DNA from: Allium sativum
Taxonomy: Eukaryota > Streptophyta > Magnoliopsida > Asparagales > Amaryllidaceae
NCBI GenBank assembly: GCA_030737875.1
Contig: CM060919.1
Coordinates: 803,317,160-803,381,159, forward strand
DNA length: 64,000 nt
Direction: 5' to 3'
Below the pieces are notes generated by a model. It made no database searches. It was given only the letters and a program-made list of their open reading frames with translations, and was not told where the DNA came from. Below, piece after piece: positions 13,001-26,109 of this stretch; position 1 is the first letter of the stretch; every line of letters starts with the position of its first letter. The position numbers were made by a program, and so were the translations under genes.

Positions 13001-14149
13001 CACATTCCATTGTTAATCGGGTTAAAGAACAGGTGTTATTCAAAACACCGCTCACGACAGACCCCAAAAACCAATTTAAATTCAATTCCAATTAAATACC
13101 AAATTAACTGGACAATTTCACTAAATCTTAATTAAAAGATTTATTCTTTTCTAAACTGGGATCAAGAACAGTGTTATTTAAGGCACCATCCACGACGAAC
13201 CCAAAATCCCATTTGATATTAAATACATGGCTCTAAATAGAAAATATATCGGCTTATATTCAATTTCAAATTCTAAAACCAACAAATATTGTATTGGAAA
13301 TAACGATATAAATACATCTTTCAAATTTCCACAACCATATCTGTATAATCACGAAATCCAACATCGAAATATTCCTAAGATAATTTCGATTCAAATCCAT
13401 TCCAATTCACGTATTGGAAATTCTGATTATTTTCAAAACCACTTCAAATCCAATTTATTTATTCGAAAATATTGGATTATAATTCTAGTTCCAAACTAGT
13501 TCATTTCGATAAAAACTATTTTTATCTTTACAAATGTGGAATTTTTCATCCCAGTTCTTTCCAACTCATATATTATGATTTTACACAAATTATTAATATT
13601 TTTAATAATTTTATCAAGGCCCGTACAGTCGGTTTTCAATAAGGGCCACCGAACTGCACTTACAGCGACCTTTTCTAAATTTTATTTGGACATAATTCCA
13701 AATACAACCGTTAGATTTCAAATTTCTAATATTCATTGGAAAGCTCTTTTCGATACGAACCCAACGGTTCCGGTTTCAGGAGAATCCGACGGTCGGATCT
13801 CCCGCAACGTCAATTCGAAATCAATGGTCGAAATTCGCGAACTGCCGCGGCGCATTCTTTTCAGGCCAATATATATATATTATATATATTTTGTTGATTT
13901 CCTTTTAAAACGTATTTTATAAATCGTTTTAAATTCGTTTTCAAAACAATTTCAACTTCATATTCAATTTCAAATCAAAATTGAATATTTCACATCATTA
14001 CTATATAAATGATAATATTGTCAAAACGTTATATTTCGAAATCACTTTCTTTTCTATATTCATTATAAAAACGAATATAATCGATATAAATATCATTCAC
14101 GTCAAAATGGCGCATCTCTAATCAACACGGCTTTATATATTTCAATAAC

Positions 14150-14415
14150 TTCGTTATTCTATTCAACAAATGAATATTTATTCTATTCAACACATGAATA
14201 TATACTTCTTTCAACATATGAATATTCTCAACACATGAGCATCGTCAACACGTGACTATTTTTGTTATTTAATATATTTTATAAAATCATGATAAAGATG
14301 TAAATTTTATTGTTTAAAATATTTTACTCAATACATGATAAGTTTCAACACATGAATATTCTCAACACATGAGCATCGTCAACACATGACTATTTATTCT
14401 ATTGAACACATGAAT
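14150..14415. repeat. Degenerate minisatellite in the E2 LTR
   Basis: Units of the type TTCAACACATGAATAT recur about ten times, in two clusters separated by an AT-rich spacer. The second cluster repeats the order of the first, including the CATGAGCATCGTCAACAC phrase, which suggests a segmental duplication. The other LTR has the same array at about 20825-21075. Confidence 0.7.
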
Positions 14416-14819
14416 CTATATTTCCTAATATTCTTTATTATCCCAATTGGAATGAGACCCAATCAATTACCATATAATGTTAATTATATGGATTCCATAC
14501 AATACATGTATATAATAGCAACGATAAATAATCAACCATCATCCAAAGTGCACCACACAACTGCATAAGCATTAAATATAAATAATTAACGCTTACTCAG
14601 TCTGTCGACCAATCGATCGACATACAACTAGATAATTGGGATTAGTGTACGCCAAATATCATCCCAACACCTGTGTGGGGTTTGGATCCACAAACACCGA
14701 ATATTATTTGTGCAGTTGGGCGACGTGTAAAATTTATCGTCCCAATCAATGTCCTTCAAATAGGTGTACATAAACAAACCGTCCGGTTTGTAAATGAATA
14801 TTTATTTAATCACATTCAC

Positions 14820-15090
14820 GTTAAAAATTATATTTTTAACGATAATTAATTTATTTCAACACATGAATGTTCTATTATCATTATGAAAAATCATATCTTT
14901 ATTAACATAAAAATCTTATCTTTCTAGCGATTTAAAATATAAACTTTATGGTGATAAAAATAATTTTTATACCACTAAAAATTGTATTTTTATACGAAGC
15001 CATTTAAATAAAAATCACATTTTTAATGGCTATTCAAACAAATAAAAATCACATTTTTATTTCACCTATATAAACAAAAATTCTATTTTT
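14820..15090. repeat. Imperfect AAAAATCNNATTTTTAT repeats in the E2 LTR
   Basis: Short self-complementary units (AAAAATNNNATTTTT) occur about eight times. Each can form a small hairpin. The partner LTR has them at about 21480-21755. Confidence 0.6.
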
Positions 15091-15129
15091 AACCGCATTA
15101 CTAAATCTAGCAAAAATAAAGACTCACTT

Positions 15130-15540
15130 TTCGATTGTAGAGGGGTGTCGCGCGTTGCTAGTGTTCGGGAGGGGCCTAGGGTTTGCTGTGGGGTGGATTT
15201 GGGGTTGCGGAGCTCGCATTGGAGAGGGAGAGAGAAGAACAGGCAGAAGGGGGGAAAGGCTGGGCCCGCATCGGGGTCTGGAGGTGGCACAGGTCAGTGG
15301 TAGGCGACTTCAGGTGTTCGGGGTGGGCGGTTTCGTGGGGGGGGGGGGGGCTGCGTTGATTTGGAAGAGGGGGAGGAGGAAGCGGAGGAGATGGAGAAAG
15401 AGGAGGAGAAGGGGAGGTGAGGGGGTGGCCGCGCCTGCGGCGCGGTGGCGCGTTGATGGGAGGACCGCGGCTGCTCCTTCCCCTTTCTTCTTTTTTATTT
15501 TTTTATTTTCGATTTGAAAAGTAACGGGGGGGAGGGGGGC
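15130..15540. other. GC- and purine-rich island in the E2 LTR
   Basis: A G-rich and GA-rich stretch with a G run near 15338-15350 interrupts an otherwise AT-rich LTR; the partner is at 21800-22195 with different G-run lengths. On the sense (minus) strand it is a C- and CT-rich tract, typical of a transcribed plant leader, downstream of a weak CCTTATACC motif near 15547-15555. Open frames across it are low-complexity and differ between copies, so I do not call a gene. Confidence 0.5.
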
Positions 15541-16469
15541 TGAGAGGTATAAGGAGAGAAAGGGAGATTTTTATTTATTTAATTATTTATTTAATTTCAA
15601 AAAGCAACTTTTTGTTTCGACCTCGAAATCGAACCCACCGACTGTCGTCCATAGCTAGTTACTCCCATTCCAAACACAATGGGATATGTATCGTAAGCTG
15701 ATTCGATCGTTTCGATCAGTTTTCGTCAAAATCAAAATATAACTATATATATTGAATTTGAACGCACATTTCAATTTACCGGGGCCACATACGAACTCTA
15801 AAAATTCTCGAAAAATATTTTCTAGCTTTATGTTGACGACACGGTCCTAACAAAACTAATTTCGTCTAATTCTGAGACCGTTTGAAAAATGGCCATTTTC
15901 CAGTCGATTAAAATCAACTGAAACTGGTCAAACGCGTTTTCCATTGCCACGATCACATACTGATTCGAAAAATTACGAATTTTGGAATCTAAGAATAACC
16001 TGACATCACGGATCCAACAAAAGTGGTTTCGTCGAAAACCGAGGTCGTTTGCAAAATTTCCATTTTTAAGGGCCAGAATTCCATAGCGACTACTCTGAAT
16101 TTTCAACTGGACATAATATTTTATCCCCGCTATGAAATTTCAATTCTTTGGATTCGCTGGAAAGATGTTTTCAAATAGATTCTAATATTTTTGGTTTCGT
16201 TGAAATCCGGTTTATTTTGCACCCGGTACATTCATTTGAACTTTGAAATCGAAATTTCAAACTACCGCGCCATTTTCAATTCCTTTTATAATTATAAATA
16301 AAATATTTATATTCTAACGACGATCTATATAAATATATACATTCTAATTCTATTCAAAATAAATTTCTCGTCGTTATTATTTAAAATAATTCATTTTAAA
16401 TATTCAAAATTCATTAAATTCGCCAAAATAAAAAATTTAAATTGGCCCAGAATTTCGGGTTGTTACAAT

Positions 16470-16480
16470 CTCCCCCACTT
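16470..16480 (-). other. E2 polypurine tract
   Basis: The minus strand reads AAGTGGGGGAG directly before the 3' LTR. It is the expected primer for plus-strand DNA synthesis. Confidence 0.8.
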
Positions 16481-16589
16481 AAAATTTTTCGTCCTCGAAA
16501 AGGAACGAAGCCGAATGTTGTTTAACAAATCAACTCAACTAAACTTCCATTATTCCAATTACGGCTTAAGTTCTTCAACTTTTCAGTTT

Positions 16590-16760
16590 CTAAGAACTTT
16601 TCAAATTTTTCAAAAATTTGGCTAACACCCAAAATTTTCGAAAAATTTCGCCATAACCTACCCTGCACCTGGGACTTCGGGATATTTCAAATAGCCTCCC
16701 ATGACCCTCACCAATCCAAAAAGAAAAAGAAACAGCCAAGCGGCTAGCCAATCGGCTCAT
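16590..16760 (-). CDS. Small conserved ORF of the E2 internal domain, function unknown
   Basis: From the ATG at 16760 the frame encodes 56 residues beginning MSRLASRLAVSFSFWIGEG and containing GEIFRKFWVL. The E3 internal domain has a corresponding 49-codon ORF (41990-42139) beginning MSR and also containing FW-x-GEG and GEIFRKF. In E6 the frame starts the same way but stops after 15 codons. The frame is open upstream of the ATG in E2 but has a stop there in E3. I recognise no domain. It could be a real micropeptide, a scrap of an ancestral polyprotein, or chance conservation of an RNA element. Confidence 0.35.
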   Translation of the reverse strand: MSRLASRLAVSFSFWIGEGHGRLFEISRSPRCRVGYGEIFRKFWVLAKFLKNLKSS

Positions 16761-17129
16761 AAAATCATCCAAACCCAAAGAAATACAATAAACATGTACC
16801 TATTTGTCGGGCAAACAATTTTATTCTTCTGCTCTAGCCTCCTTGCTATGACCTGTTCAATGTAAGTACATGTATATGCATGCATTTGTAATCATTTATC
16901 AATACAGTTCAATTTGGCATAATGGTTCAAAATTTCAAATAAATAAACAAACAACACAACCATCAATCAATTAGTGAATTAGAATTTCAACACATAACTT
17001 TAATACATAGTCAAAAATCATATTTTTGATGCCAAATAACAACAAATAATCCTATGTAAGTTTTGGTTCTCACACCAGTCTAATGGAAATATATAGATAT
17101 CACACCTTCGAAACTCAAACATAAATACG

Positions 17130-17149
17130 GATGATGTGGCCACATCATC
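17130..17149. other. Perfect 20-bp palindrome in the E2 leader
   Basis: GATGATGTGGCCACATCATC is its own reverse complement. It lies about 350 nt downstream of the PBS in the sense direction. E3 and E6 have corresponding palindromes with different cores inside conserved flanks. Palindromic hairpins downstream of the PBS act as dimer and packaging signals in retroviruses; that role here is inference. Confidence 0.7.
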
Positions 17150-17484
17150 AGAATCATCCCCGGGTGTCTAGAATGTGATTCTATATCTATCTAGTATATT
17201 AAAACTTCGAATATACGTTCATGACGCGTATACGCGAAATCTTTATATAATAGATTGTCCAAAATCAATATAAATAAAATATTCAAATACGTATATTTGA
17301 ATTTAATTTTCAAAACAAAACTTGTTTTCAATTTTTAATTCAAAATTTTTACTCTTTCGACTCGTTCTAGGATACTACTGATCCCATTTCTAACGAGTCA
17401 TCCTAATTGGATATTACTAATCCAATATCTGATGAATTCTTTCGTTTGGTTCTAATGTGTCTTGTTCTCGAGCTCTATAAACCA

Positions 17485-17498
17485 AAGCTCTGATACCA
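17485..17498 (-). other. E2 primer binding site (initiator tRNA-Met type)
   Basis: The minus strand reads TGGTATCAGAGCTT, the usual plant PBS matching the 3' end of initiator tRNA-Met, one base inside the 5' LTR. Confidence 0.9.
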
Positions 17499-17499
17499 C

Positions 17500-20400
17500 T
17501 GTGATAACCCGTAACTTCCCCGGTAAGGAAAGAACAGATTACTTTGAGGACAAGACCAATTAGAACGCAAACAGAAGAACATTTCATTGTATATTACAAC
17601 AATTCCATCAGAATACAAGAATATACAGAGTATGAATAAATATTACACAGAAAATATCAGATATTTATATTACATTTAAATACATCGCAGCGGAAAATAA
17701 TACAAAACACAACTAGAAGTAATACACGGATACAGAGCTTGCCGAGCATCGTTCCAGTTGTAAATCAGGATCCTTTGAATATAAATCTGCAAAACCAAAA
17801 CTACTAGCTGTCCGTGTAGAAAATAGGGGCGCCCAGAGTTTAGGTTGAAACAATAAACTCCAGGTTAGTCATGTGACTGGTGTGAGAACTAAAACAGTTA
17901 TTAATCTTTATTTTTAAAGTTAGGTAAATCAAGGGACCACGCCGTATAACACGGAACGGGTTTCCTCCCAATAATACCAGTGCATAAAACAAACAGCGCA
18001 ATGCTAAATAAAGAAAAATTAAGCTATTATAAGACCTAGGTCCCATCATACAATGAAATGCAAGACGGAGGATAGGGTTTTACCTTATAATAGCCAAAGA
18101 ATGCTTGATACGTTTAAAAATAGATTAGTTTTATATTACTATAAGTGTATAGTGTCAAAACAATTTCAATCATAAGTATCAATCATATGCGGCATAGCTA
18201 CCATCTACTATGTCGCCATACTAGGTTCTACAAATAAAACCGCAAAGATCGTATTGGAAATTGGATTTCCGTCATGAGTCGAGGCAAGGGGCAAGCTCCT
18301 CTCCGTTCGAGACACTCTAGCAAATGCCCCAGGACCACACACAGCGATCCCTTGGAACCTCCAAGGCCGGTCCTCTCTTACTTTTGAGGATTAGTTATTC
18401 CTGAACACAAGTTTCCCGGTCCTATAGGACCTATATAATGGTCTGTACGTCGGCTCACATAGTGCCAGTTGTCGACCATATATTCGAGGCGCCTCGCATT
18501 CCAACAACCACACAGGTAAAAAGTATATAAATGTCAGGGCTGGTAGGTCACTGACATCACCCATAGCTAGAAAGAAACGTCGTGCACTCCTTGGGTCCTT
18601 ATCCCGTTTTTGACTCATAATGAGGTGTGAGGCTCGCGAATTAACGCCATACACAAAGCTGCGCCACACAGGTCTTGCTTTTATCATCAACCACAAGACT
18701 TTGCTTTTCAACAGAAGCCTTGATCATCTGCCACTTAGGCATGCCACACAGGCAATTCACTCCATGCGACTGATGTCAATCGATATACAACCTCTGAGCT
18801 CGTACGTCTCAGAGAAGGACGTTAAGCAAAAGAATAAATTCTCCGCCGCCAAACAGATGTATATTTAATAGAGATCAATCAACACAGAATAAAATCCAAT
18901 GTCCGTCACACAGTCCATTTACAAGTTCGTTCTGGGTCTGAACGAAACCGGAGGCACTTTCCTCGCATATCCATCGATCTCCAAGTACGTCTGGACGATC
19001 ACCAACTGATTCCCTCCTTTTGGGTGTACAGCCCAATCAAGATCATCAATAATCATCCAAACGATGTGAAGACTTCCGGTCTTCAACCACCGTCTTCATC
19101 TTCGACTTATCGTCGAATCGGTTATTCAGAATGGGTATAAACCCGGCCTTTCTGGATAACCCGCGTATAAAGTAAACAAATGTTACACAAACCCAACATA
19201 AGCCTCAATCCAATTCAGAATATTCTTTTATTCCAATATTCACATTCTTACGGAAAGGTTCCCATTAATTTTATCAAGGATAAATTCTTCTAAATTTATT
19301 CTTTAATCGTCCTTTGGATATCATTTCAAACCATGTTAAAGTTTTCCAAACTAGTCGGGATTAGCGAACCACACCGAAGTAATTATTTATTTTATTTCCC
19401 AATCCCAACCTATTCATCCCATGGAGCAAAACTGGTAATACTCCATATCTAACACTATGGTGTTATCTGTAAATATTAATTACCATTTCACGTTCAAATC
19501 TAATTAAAGATTTAACTATCGCTTTGGAGCAAAACTGGTGATACTCCATCCTCGATCACTTTAATCTAATTAAAGATTCATTAAAACTCTACTTAGTTTT
19601 ATTCTTCCCAAAAATCAACATCCTATCTTTAACTGGGTTAAAGAACCAACGTCATCTAAAACACGGTTCACGATAAACCCAAAATCACATTCCATTGTTA
19701 ATCGGGTTAAAGGTGTTATTCAAAACACCGCTCACGACAGACCCCAAAAACCAATTTAAATTCAATTCCAATTAAATACCAAATTAACTGGACAATTTCA
19801 CTAAATCTTAATTAAAAGATTTATTCTTTTCTAAATTGGGTTCAAGAACAGTTTTATTTAAGGCATCATCCACGACGAACCCAAAATCCCATTTGATATT
19901 AAATACAAGGCTCTGAATAGAAAATATATCGGCTTATATTCAATTTCAAATTCTGAAACCAACAAATATCGTATTGGAAATAACGATATAAATACGTCTT
20001 TCAAATTTCCACAACTATATCTGTATAATCACGAAATCCAATGTCGAAATATTCCGAAGATAATTTCGATTCAAATCCATTCCAATTCACGTATTGGAAA
20101 TTCTGATTATTTTCAAAACCACTTCAAATCCAATTTATTTATTCGAAAGTATTGGATTATAATTCAAGTTCAAAACTAGTTCATTTCGATAAAAACTATT
20201 TTTATCTTTACAAATGTGGAATTTTTCATCCAAGTTCTTTCCAACACATATATTATGATTTTACACAAATTATTAATATTTTTAATAATTTTATCAAGGC
20301 CCGTACAGTCGGTTTTCAATAAGGGCCACCGAACTGCACTTACAGCGACCTTTTCTAAATTTGATTTGGACATAATTCCAAATCCAACCGTTAGATTTCA

Positions 20401-23125
20401 AATTTCTAATATTCATTGGAAAGCTCTTTTCGATACGAACCCAACGGTTCCAGTTTCAGGAGAATCCAACGGTCGGATCTCCCGTAACGTCAATTCGAAA
20501 TCAATGGTCAAAATTCGCGAACTGCCCCGGCGCAACGCGTTCTATTCAGGACAATATATATATTATATATATTTTGTCGATTTCCTTTTAAAACGTATTT
20601 TATAAATTGTTTTAAATTCGTTTTCAAAACAATTTCAACTTCATATTCAATTTCAAATCAAAATTGAATATTTCACATCATTACTATATAAATGATAATA
20701 TTGTCAAAACGTTATATTCTATATTCATTATAAAAACGAATATAATCGATATAAATATCGTTCGCGTCAAAATGGCGCATCTCTAATCAACACGGCTTTA
20801 TATATTTCAATAACTTCGTTATTCTATTCAACAAATGAATATTTATTCTATTCAACACGTGAATATATACTTCTTTCAACATATGAATATTCTCAACACA
20901 TGAGCATCGTCAACACATGACTATTTTTGTTATTTAATATATTTTATAAAATCATGATAAAGATGTAAATTTTATTGTTTAAAATATTTTACTCAATACA
21001 TGATAAGTTTCAACACATGAATATTCTCAACACATAAGCATCGTCAACACATGACTATTTATTCTATTCAACACATGAATCTATATTTCCTAATATTCTT
21101 TATTTTCCCAATTGGAATGAGACCCAATCAATTACCTTATAATGTTAATTATATGGATTTCATACAACACATGTATATAATAGCAACGATAAATAATCAA
21201 CCATCATCCAAAGTGCACCACACAACTGCATAAGCATTAAATATAAATAATTAACGCTTACTCAGTCTGTCGACCAATCGATCGACATACGACTAAATAA
21301 TTGGGATTAGTGTACGCCAAATATCATCCCAACACCCGTGTGGGGTTTCAATCCACAAACACCGAATATTATTTGTGCAGTTGGGCGACGTGTAAAATTT
21401 ATCGTCCCAATCAATGTCCTTCAAATAGGTGTACATAAACAAACCGTCTGGTTTGTAAATGAATATTTATTTAATCACATTCACGTTAAAAATTATATTT
21501 TTAACGATAATTAATTTATTTCAACACATGAATGTTCTATTATCATTATGAAAAATCATATCTTTATTAACATAAAAATCTGATCTTTCTAGCGATTAAA
21601 AATATAAACTTTATGGCGATAAAAATAATTTTTATACCAATAAAAATCGTATTTTTATACGAAGCCATTTAAATAAAAATCACATTTTTAATGGCTATTC
21701 AAACAAATAAAAATCACATTTTTATTTCACCTATATAAACAAAAATTCTATTTTTAACTGCATTACTAAATCTAGCAAAAATAAAGACTCACTTTTCGAT
21801 TCTAGAGGGGTGTCGTGCGTTGATAGTGGTTGGGAGGGGCCTAGGGTTTGCTGTGGGGTGGATTTGGGGCTGTGGAGCTCGCATTGGAGAGGGAGAGAGA
21901 AGAACAGGCGGAGGGGGGAAAGGCTGGGCCCGCATCGGGGTCTGGAGGTGGCGCAGGTCAGTGGGAAGCGGCTTCAGGTGTTCGAGGTGGGCGGTTTCGT
22001 GGGGGGGGGGGGGGCTGCGTTGATTTGGAAGAGGGGGAGGAGGAAGCGGAGGAGATGGAGAAAGAGGAGGATAAGGGGAGGTGAGGGGGTGGTCGTGCCT
22101 GCGGCGCGGTGGCGCGTTGATGGGAGGAGCGCGGCTGCTCCTCCCTCTTGCTTCTTTTTTTTTCCGATTTGAAAAGTAACGGGGGGGGGGGGGGGGCGGT
22201 CTGAGAGGTATAAGGAGAGAAAGGGAGATTTTTATTTAATTAATTATTTAATTTTAGAAAGCAACTTTTTATTTCGACCTCGAAATCGAACCCACCGACT
22301 GTCGTCCATAGTTAATTACACCCATTCCGAATACAATGGGATATGTATCGTAAGCTGATTCGATCGTTTCGATCAGTTTTCATCAAAATAAAAATATAAC
22401 TCTATATATTGATTTTGAACGCACATTTCAATTTACCAGGGCCACATACGAACTCTAAAAATTCCCAAAAAATATTTTCTAGCTTTGTATTGACGATACG
22501 GTCCTAACAAAACTAATTTCGTCTAATTCTGAGACCGTTTGAAAAATGGCCATTTTCCAGTCGATTAAAATCAACTTAAACTGGTCAAACGCGTTTTCCT
22601 TTGCCACGCTCACATATTGATTCGAAAAATTACGAATTTTGGAATCTAGTAATAACTTGACATCTCGGATCCAACAAAAGAGGTTTCATCGAAAACCGAG
22701 GTCGTTTGCAAAATTTCCATTTTTAAGGGCCAGAATTCCATAGCGACTATTCTGAATTTTCAACTGGACATAACTTTTTATCCCCGTTATGAAATTTCAA
22801 TTTTTCGGATTCGCTGGAAAGATATTTTCAAATAGATTCTAATATTTTTGGTTTCGCTGAAATCCGGTTTATTTTGCACCCGGTATATTCATTTGAACTT
22901 TGAAATCAAAATTTCAAACTACCGCGCCATTTTCAATTCCTTTTATAATTATAAATAAAAAAATTATATTCTAACGACGATCTATATAAATATATACGTT
23001 CTAATTCTATTCAAAATTAATTTCTCATCATTATTATTTAAAATAATTCATTTTAAATATTCAAAATTCATTAAATTCGCCAAAATAAAAATTTTAAATT
23101 GGCCCAGAATTTCCGGGTTGTTACA
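17500..23125 (-). repeat. E2 right (5') LTR
   Basis: It starts TGTGATAACCCG and ends GGGTTGTTACA, and matches 10816-16467 throughout. Internal repeats are present in the same order as in the left LTR. Confidence 0.85.
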
Positions 23126-23180
23126 AAAAAATCATATTTCAAAAATTTTAATTGGTTCCAAAATCTTAGGTTGTTACAAT

Positions 23181-23191
23181 CTCCCCCACTT
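23181..23191 (-). other. E1 polypurine tract
   Basis: The minus strand reads AAGTGGGGGAG, identical to that of E2, beside the left LTR end GGTTGTTACA. Confidence 0.75.
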
Positions 23192-23451
23192 AAAAACATT
23201 TCGTGCCCGAAAAGGAAGGAAGACGTAAGCAAGTTTATTATCTAAAATATAACCTTTCAAAACCGATTTTGAAAATTTATTTCTTATTACGAATACGTTC
23301 TCTCATATACGTAATACTCTTGACACATTCAGGATATTACTATCCTCGTATCTAAGGAGTTACTCTTATAGTATGTTACTAATCTTATCTCTGATGGGTC
23401 TTTTCTTCTTGTTCTAACGAGTTGTACCCCCAAGCTTTTGAATTAACCAAG

Positions 23452-23463
23452 GCTCTGATACCA
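23452..23463 (-). other. E1 primer binding site (initiator tRNA-Met type)
   Basis: The minus strand reads TGGTATCAGAGC, two bases from the LTR start TGTAACGACCCG at 23466. Confidence 0.85.
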
Positions 23464-23465
23464 TT

Positions 23466-24010
23466 TGTAACGACCCGAAAAACCCCGCCTTTTGAATCGA
23501 CCATAAGCCACAAAGGTCAGATCCAAACAGTAGAAATCTTCGAACCATTAATTTTGGGCATACAATGCATCATATAGAAACAAAAGAAGATTTAATTGTC
23601 ATTACAACTATTTTCCGTCAGAGTAAAGAATACATATCAGAGTACATAAATTAAAACAAAATACACAGCGGAAATATAATTACATTCAACGGAAGACTTT
23701 TGAATGTTCTGGAAACAGCTTTAAGCTTCAATCTAGAATCCTACTCAAAATATCTACAAAACAAACTACCAAGCTGCCCGCGTGGAAAATATGGGCACTC
23801 AATTTGCAAGGGAAAAATAATCGATGAGTCAGTCATGGGACTAGTATGACAAACCCTACAATTTACTTAACTTATTATAAAGTGAGGCATATCATAGGAC
23901 CACGCCTTATAGCACAGAATGGGTTTACTCCACACCAATGACATTGCACAAACAACTAGCAAAAATAGACTTATAGAGCCTACGATGTATCAAACAACAT
24001 GCAATTCCTC
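23466..24010 (-). repeat. E1 right LTR, first part
   Basis: It matches 5975-6510 of the left LTR and stops at the insertion point of E3. The last five bases, TCCTC (24006-24010), recur at 53779-53783 on the far side of E3. Confidence 0.8.
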
Positions 24011-26109
24011 TGCAACGACCCGGGAATTTTCGATTCCGAAAATCGACACAAATACCAATGTCGACTATCCAAACATCGAAAATACCAGAACGTTAATAGA
24101 AAAAATTAGAGGATGAGAGAGATAAGATAGAACTATTAGAATAGAAGAAGAAGAAGAACAAAACAATATTAGAGTAACACGAATCTCACAGCGGAACGAA
24201 TAAACTATAGCATGCAAAGTAACATTGAAACAAAAATCTGTATTTGTATATTAGAGTACAACACTTACATCACAGTGGAAATAAACAATAGCTATAAAAT
24301 CCTGAAGCCTCCTGCTCCAGCTACTCCAAGAATATCTGGAAATACCTGAACTACTTGACTTCCCGTACAAATTTGGGCACCCAAGAGCTTAGGGAAATCA
24401 AACAAAATAAACTCTGGGTCAGTCATGGGACTGGTGTGAGTAAACTCCAACCATTTGGTTTAACTTTTCAAAATCATTTTTTCAAAAGAAATGACAATCG
24501 TAAGACCAATCCACACATAAACACGGATGGTTTTTACCTTACGATAACCCAAAACATTTTCAAAATAAATAATTTTCTAATATTATAATAATGTTTAATC
24601 ACAAATAATTAACTATCTAGCAGAATGCTTGCATCTCACGCTCCACATATATATAGTATACAATCAAAACCAGAGGCGCTTATTGGAGAATGGATTTCAA
24701 CTATGACAAGGTATGGAACCACCTGTTGATAGTGTATCTCTAGAGAGGAATACACTGGGTCCAACAAGAACGTCTTGCAACCCGACCCACACATGACCGA
24801 CTACTCATTTCTCTTGAGTGTATCGAATATATTGTCGCCTACGGTTGCAAGCAACATAACTGTTCCCGGGAGATACAGAAGCGAAAAGAAGTAACAAATA
24901 TGAATATTCTCTAGATGGTGACAATACACCCTAATGGGGGCGACCCACTTAGCCATGCTACCAGCCCGATTTTTGTCATTTCCCGGTTGATGAGGCTTGA
25001 GGTCATAACGTATCTTTTGACAGATCATACATTCATTTACTTTGAATGTCACATCGTCATACTCGCCAAATCACAAATTGATTTCCACAAAAATATCACG
25101 GGTATAAAGCTAAGAGAACCGAATTTATCCACCACCAAACAAGGATACGTTTGAAGCAATCAACTTACGTGATCCATTAGATATACTCTATCAGACATTT
25201 GTCCATACACGTTGCCCTGGGACTGGACAAACCAAAGGCACTATTTTGTAAATAGGATAGCCCTTGCATAACACCATCTTGAATTGTCTTCATTATATTT
25301 GATCGCAACGTTAACGTCCATACAGAGTGGTTTTCAGATAATGAATCTGATCCCTGTCTCTCCGTATTGACAACGTAAAATGATCATAAACTTCGATAGT
25401 CGGTGATTTAACAATCAAAGGAAAACATGTGTGCAAACAATGATATTATTTCCCAGTGGAAATTTTATCATTCAATCATCAATCAACATTTATCCCTTTA
25501 AATTAATTTATCATTAATTTATTCATTTCCCTATTTTTGTAATTCCCTATTTCCAAAATTTAGAAATTATATGTTATAAATCATTGGAAAACATTTCCAT
25601 ATTTACTTTCATTTCTTAGTTTCTATATTAGAAAACATTTTCGATTCTTATTTGGAAAACATTCCCACAACTTCCTCAATTGGATTTAAATAGATATTTA
25701 AATAAAACATCGCTATGCCAACTCGAAACACTAATACTTATTAACTAAATTCAATTAACTAACCTTCGCTATCGAACCTTAACCATCCCTTAGTTAAAAA
25801 TGAAGTCAATCAAGTTGGGGTATAACTACCTCTCAGACCTTAACTGAACAACATTTCTTACCTCGAAATAGACAAAGTTCACCCTTTTAAATCTTCACAA
25901 ACTTCCTTACATAACCCTCGAATTCTATTTACGAATCCACTTCTTTTATAGAATTCATTTGAATATAATAATAGTGTTGTAATCCCATACTTCCGATATA
26001 TAATAACTTAAATATAACTTTTATTTCTTAATTTGAATAAATAAATAAAGGATTTATTTAAATAAATAAATCTTGATTTAAAAACCAGAAAGTAAATAAT
26101 ACTTTCCTA

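Larger units (their letters stand above)
10816..16467 (-). repeat. E2 left (3') LTR
   Basis: It opens CGTGATAACCCG where the partner has TGTGATAACCCG and closes GGGTTGTTACA. It holds a perfect 14-bp palindrome (11734-11747), minisatellite-like ACACATGAATAT runs (14150-14415), AAAAATCACATTTTTAT-type repeats (14820-15090) and a GC-rich island (15130-15540). The block 11520-12080 is nearly identical to a block in distant E6. Confidence 0.85.
16468..17499 (-). other. E2 internal domain (non-autonomous)
   Basis: Read on the minus strand from the PBS: two stem-loops at 17406-17426 and 17370-17384, a perfect palindrome at 17130-17149, a 56-codon ORF at 16590-16760, then a GAGGACGAA phrase and the polypurine tract. 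The same order occurs in E3 and E6. No gag, protease, RT or integrase motif is present. The GAGGACGAA tail before the polypurine tract resembles the end of Tekay/Del pol regions, so this may be the deleted remnant of such an element. Confidence 0.75.
10816..23125 (-). mobile_element. E2: non-autonomous LTR element with 5.6-kb LTRs
   Basis: LTRs are 10816-16467 (5652 bp) and 17500-23125 (5626 bp), with an internal domain of 16468-17499 (1032 bp). Flanking AAAAA runs at 10811-10815 and 23126-23130 are a plausible 5-bp duplication but are low complexity. The PBS at 17485-17498 and polypurine tract at 16470-16480 fix the orientation. The two LTRs align along their full length with scattered differences and small indels. 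There is no gag or pol, so mobility would need proteins from another element. It was inserted into the E1 left LTR. Confidence 0.85.
23179..23465 (-). other. E1 internal domain (287 bp)
   Basis: It contains the polypurine tract (23181-23191), a GGCACGAAA variant of the usual GAGGACGAA phrase, one stem-loop (AGGATATTACTATCCT, 23331-23346) and the PBS. The palindrome and small ORF of E2, E3 and E6 are absent. It has no coding capacity. Confidence 0.75.

Noticed and set aside
15155..15517. 120-codon G- and R-rich open frame, also 21810-22172
   Set aside because: It comes from the GC-rich LTR island, is low complexity, and differs between LTR copies through G-run length changes.
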